Positions 63,394-64,000 of a DNA stretch of 64,000 bases are shown piece by piece. The translations under genes and the position numbers were made by a program. The DNA comes from Blastococcus sp. URHD0036 (GTDB lineage Bacteria > Actinomycetota > Actinomycetes > Mycobacteriales > Geodermatophilaceae). The notes below the pieces were generated by a model that saw only the letters and a list, made by a program, of their open reading frames with translations, was not told the origin of the DNA and ran no database searches. Within the stretch, counting starts at the first letter, position 1. Every line of letters starts with the position of its first letter. The DNA lies in assembly GCF_000701365.1 (NCBI RefSeq), contig NZ_JNIK01000018.1, forward strand, positions 1-64,000, written 5' to 3'.

Positions 63394-64000
63394 TCAGGCG
63401 GCGAGTTCGGCGGCCCGGCGCGCGGCGCCGTCCATCGTGTCGACCACGGTCACCAGGGGGTGGTTGGCCTCGGCGAGGATCCGTCGGCCCTCGTCCACGT
63501 TGTTGCCGTCGAGCCGGACGACCAGCGGCTTGGTGGCCTCGTCGCCGAGGATGCCCAGCGCCGAGACGATGCCGTTGGCCACGGCGTCGCAGGAGGTGAT
63601 CCCGCCGAAGACGTTGACGAACACGCTCTTGACCGCCGGGTCGGAGAGGATGATCTCCAGGCCGTTGGCCATGACCTCGGCCGAGGCGCCGCCACCGATG
63701 TCGAGGAAGTTGGCCGGCTTGACGCCGCCGAACTCCTCGCCGGCGTAGGCGACGACGTCCAGCGTGCTCATCACGAGCCCGGCGCCGTTGCCGATGATGC
63801 CGACCTCGCCGTCGAGCTTGACGTAGTTGAGGTCCTTCTCCTTGGCGCGCGCCTCGAGCGGGTCGGCGGCGGCGGAGTCCTCGAGCGCGGCGTGCTCGGT
63901 GTGCCGGAAGCCGGCGTTCTCGTCGAGGGTCACCTTCGCGTCCAGCGCGAGCACGGTGCCGTCGGGCGCCTTGGCCAGCGGGTTGATCTCCACCAGGGTG
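63394..64000 (-). CDS. sucC: Succinyl-CoA synthetase beta subunit (partial, 5' part outside window)
   Basis: The C-terminal 202 codons of the ATP-grasp and ligase domains; the N-terminal half lies beyond the right edge. Seen: VEINPLA (Mg-nucleotide site), [53 protein letters not shown] and [13 protein letters not shown]. The GTG at 63993 is inside the conserved VEINPLA segment and is not a start. Paired with sucD, as expected. Confidence 0.95.
   Translation of the reverse strand, partial: TLVEINPLAKAPDGTVLALDAKVTLDENAGFRHTEHAALEDSAAADPLEARAKEKDLNYVKLDGEVGIIGNGAGLVMSTLDVVAYAGEEFGGVKPANFLDIGGGASAEVMANGLEIILSDPAVKSVFVNVFGGITSCDAVANGIVSALGILGDEATKPLVVRLDGNNVDEGRRILAEANHPLVTVVDTMDGAARRAAELAA

Noticed and set aside
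63394-63993. Complete 199-codon gene starting at GTG 63993
   Set aside because: That codon lies inside the conserved VEINPLA segment; the gene is the end of sucC running off the window.

Overview
The window is a gene-dense, very GC-rich stretch of an actinobacterial chromosome. No gene-free gap exceeds 300 bases. I infer a member of the Geodermatophilaceae (Blastococcus / Geodermatophilus / Modestobacter type), from the extreme GC3, a DUF222-HNH (13E12-type) gene, LGFP-repeat secreted protease, many GTG starts, 4-base stop/start overlaps and leaderless promoters. From memory, gene order resembles two Mycobacterium tuberculosis blocks: Rv3303c-Rv3356c (lpdA, gamma-glutamylcyclotransferase, deoD, pmmB, upp, add, deoA, cdd, dacB, trpS, icd, folD) and Rv0957-Rv0951 (purH, purN, perM-like, Rv0954-like, sucD, sucC). 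No rRNA, tRNA, CRISPR array or insertion sequence was recognised.

Layout. 1-3946: two tandem secreted metzincin proteases, one with C-terminal LGFP repeats (runs off the left edge), one with a membrane anchor. 4041-6023: LpdA-type quinone reductase and a gamma-glutamylcyclotransferase-like protein. 5975-14052: an overlapping minus-strand chain mutA-mutB-meaB followed by two MptB-like mannosyltransferases. 14108-16491: M20 amidohydrolase plus GCS2-type ligase. 16759-17973: 13E12-type HNH gene with a likely SOS box. 18078-22270: purine nucleoside phosphorylase, phosphosugar (probably phosphopentose) mutase, HAD, GtrA and TVP38 proteins. 22275-29904: oxidoreductase, upp, SRPBCC, deoC plus a full and a truncated aldehyde dehydrogenase, an acidic protein with an internal duplication, and a methyltransferase. 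29982-31541: DEAD-box helicase. 31794-41568: a long minus-strand nucleoside import and salvage operon (BMP lipoprotein, ATPase, two permeases, cdd, deoA, an ABC-2 exporter pair, add). 41853-49181: D,D-carboxypeptidase, YihY/BrkB protein, 2H phosphoesterase, trpS, hisC/pat, galE, CNNM/CorC protein. 49345-52786: icd, mdh, DUF3017, folD. 52924-54638: small membrane proteins and a pentapeptide-repeat protein. 54638-62335: purH, purN, DUF6350 (PerM-like), two Gln/Tyr/Gly-rich four-helix paralogues and three more membrane proteins. 62484-64000: sucD and the end of sucC.

How it works together. The salvage genes form a nearly closed route: BMP-type import, deamination (Cdd, Add), phosphorolysis (DeoA, PNP), ribose/deoxyribose-1-phosphate isomerisation (phosphosugar mutase), cleavage by DeoC to glyceraldehyde-3-phosphate and acetaldehyde, and oxidation of acetaldehyde by the adjacent aldehyde dehydrogenase. 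MutAB/MeaB deliver succinyl-CoA to the TCA enzymes SucCD, Icd and Mdh also encoded here.

A recurring regulatory theme is a TANNNT -10 box exactly 6 or 7 bases before the start codon, which implies leaderless transcripts for at least ten genes and settles several start choices. GC-rich hairpins close many transcription units, including a 16-bp intercistronic hairpin between the BMP lipoprotein and its transporter genes.
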